From: Alistipes sp. CAG:831
GTDB taxonomy: Bacteria > Bacteroidota > Bacteroidia > Bacteroidales > UBA932
Length of the DNA stretch: 15,122 nucleotides
Reading direction: 5' to 3'
Assembly (NCBI GenBank): GCA_000432775.1
Contig: HF990415.1
Span: 19,959 to 35,080 of the forward strand
Position numbers and translations under genes: made by a program. Shown one piece after another: positions 14,430 through 15,122 of this stretch; the first letter of the stretch is position 1, and every line of letters starts with the position of its first letter. Below the pieces are notes generated by a model. It was given only the letters and a program-made list of their open reading frames with translations, did no database searches and was not told the origin of the DNA.

Positions 14430-15122
14430 TTATTTCACTTCCTCATAGTCCACATCCTTGACATTGTCATCACCGGAACCTGAGTTGGAGCCGCTGTTGG
14501 AAGAGCTGCTGTCGGTCTGGCTGCCTGCTCCGGATGTGCCGGCTGAAGGACCTGACTGGGCGGCACGGGCCATATCCTCGGAAGCGGCGTGCCATGCGCT
14601 GTTCAGGGCCTCGGTTGCACGGTCGATATCGGAGATATTCTGAGACTTGTGGGCCTCCTTGAGCTGTCCGAGGGCATTCTCGATAGCACCCTTCTTGTCA
14701 GCGGGAATCTTGTCACCGTACTCCTTGAGGTTCTTCTCGCTCTGGAAGATGAGGGCATCGGCGCCGTTGATCTTGTCGATCTTCTCACGCTCCGCCTTAT
14801 CGGCAGCCTCGTTGGCCTTGGCCTCGTCACGCATCCTCTTGATCTCGTCCTCGCTCAGGCCGGATGAAGCCTCGATACGTATCTTCTGCTCCTTGCCGGT
14901 AGCCTTGTCCTTGGCGGACACGTTCAGTATACCGTTGGCATCGATATCGAATGTCACCTCAATCTGAGGAACTCCACGGGGAGCGGGGGTAATGCCGTCG
15001 AGATGGAAGCGGCCGATGGTCTTGTTGTCACGGGCCATTGAACGCTCACCCTGCAGGACGTGAATCTCAACTGAAGGCTGGTTGTCGCTGGCAGTCGAGA
15101 ACACTTCCGACTTACGTGTAGG
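14430..15122 (-). CDS. dnaK: Chaperone DnaK (Hsp70), C-terminal 230 residues, cut by window edge
   Basis: The frame is open to the right edge and starts mid-protein with P-T-R-K-S-E-V-F-S-T-A, the conserved entry to the substrate-binding domain. Visible are the beta-sandwich (V-L-Q-G-E-R, then F-D-I-D-A-N-G-I-L-N-V-S-A-K-D), the G-L-S-E-D-E-I hinge to the helical lid, and a Ser/Gly-rich disordered linker that ends in an acidic tail, D-V-D-Y-E-E-V-K. DnaK is the ATP-driven Hsp70 that folds and rescues proteins with DnaJ and GrpE in the cytoplasm. The ATPase domain, promoter and partners lie outside. A GTG inside the frame (15104-15102) is not the start, since the family sequence continues upstream of it. 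The gene ends in TGA-free TAA context at 14430 and has its own terminator. Confidence 0.97.
   Translation of the reverse strand, partial: PTRKSEVFSTASDNQPSVEIHVLQGERSMARDNKTIGRFHLDGITPAPRGVPQIEVTFDIDANGILNVSAKDKATGKEQKIRIEASSGLSEDEIKRMRDEAKANEAADKAEREKIDKINGADALIFQSEKNLKEYGDKIPADKKGAIENALGQLKEAHKSQNISDIDRATEALNSAWHAASEDMARAAQSGPSAGTSGAGSQTDSSSSNSGSNSGSGDDNVKDVDYEEVK

Noticed and set aside
15102..15104. GTG as a start for a short protein at the right edge
   Set aside because: The frame upstream encodes the conserved P-T-R-K-S-E of DnaK up to the window edge, so this is internal.
1..15122. CRISPR arrays, tRNA or rRNA genes, insertion sequences, phage genes
   Set aside because: No spaced direct repeats, cloverleaf-like stretch, transposase or phage structural motif was found on either strand.

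Overview
The window looks like chromosomal DNA from a member of the Bacteroidota, most likely order Bacteroidales. The support is a complete Na+-pumping NADH:quinone reductase operon (nqrABCDEF), a DUF6359-type domain protein, and repeated matches to the Bacteroidota promoter consensus (TTG near -33 and TAnnTTTG near -7) at gene starts. I cannot name the genus. I see no tRNA, rRNA, CRISPR array, insertion sequence or transposase. Every gene not cut by a window edge is intact.

Layout. Positions 1-597 (+) hold the C-terminal end of a DUF6359-like protein cut by the left edge. Next is a nucleotide-sugar 6-dehydrogenase of the WbpA type (651-1964, +). A 309-base gap (1965-2273) follows; it holds a plausible 41-residue single-pass membrane peptide on the minus strand, a GC-rich hairpin and part of a second hairpin. 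The UvrD/PcrA helicase gene (2274-4634, -) reads toward this gap. Its promoter lies back to back with that of the nqr operon (4721-10491, +), whose six subunits are tightly packed and end at a strong intrinsic terminator (10531-10568). After it comes a Fic-family AMP-transferase gene (10761-11903, +) whose promoter is overlaid by an inverted repeat plus a third half-site. A convergent minus-strand pair encodes a DUF1963/YwqG-like protein (13623-14246) and a SWIM zinc-finger protein (11936-13612), with a textbook promoter upstream. The right edge cuts dnaK (14430-15122, -), which has its own terminator.

How the genes fit together. The nqr operon is the only clear multi-protein machine: it oxidises NADH, reduces (mena)quinone and pumps Na+, the usual entry to anaerobic respiration in Bacteroidales. 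PcrA and DnaK are housekeeping genes. The dehydrogenase makes a sugar-acid nucleotide for surface glycans, but no other glycan gene is in view. The Fic gene and the DUF1963-SWIM pair are the accessory, least explained parts.

I do not see a clear new multi-gene defence or biosynthetic system. The best leads are the Fic promoter architecture, the 41-residue membrane peptide, the leader-like element beside the pcrA 3' end, a Lys for Arg change in the NqrF flavin motif, and the uncharacterised DUF1963-SWIM unit.
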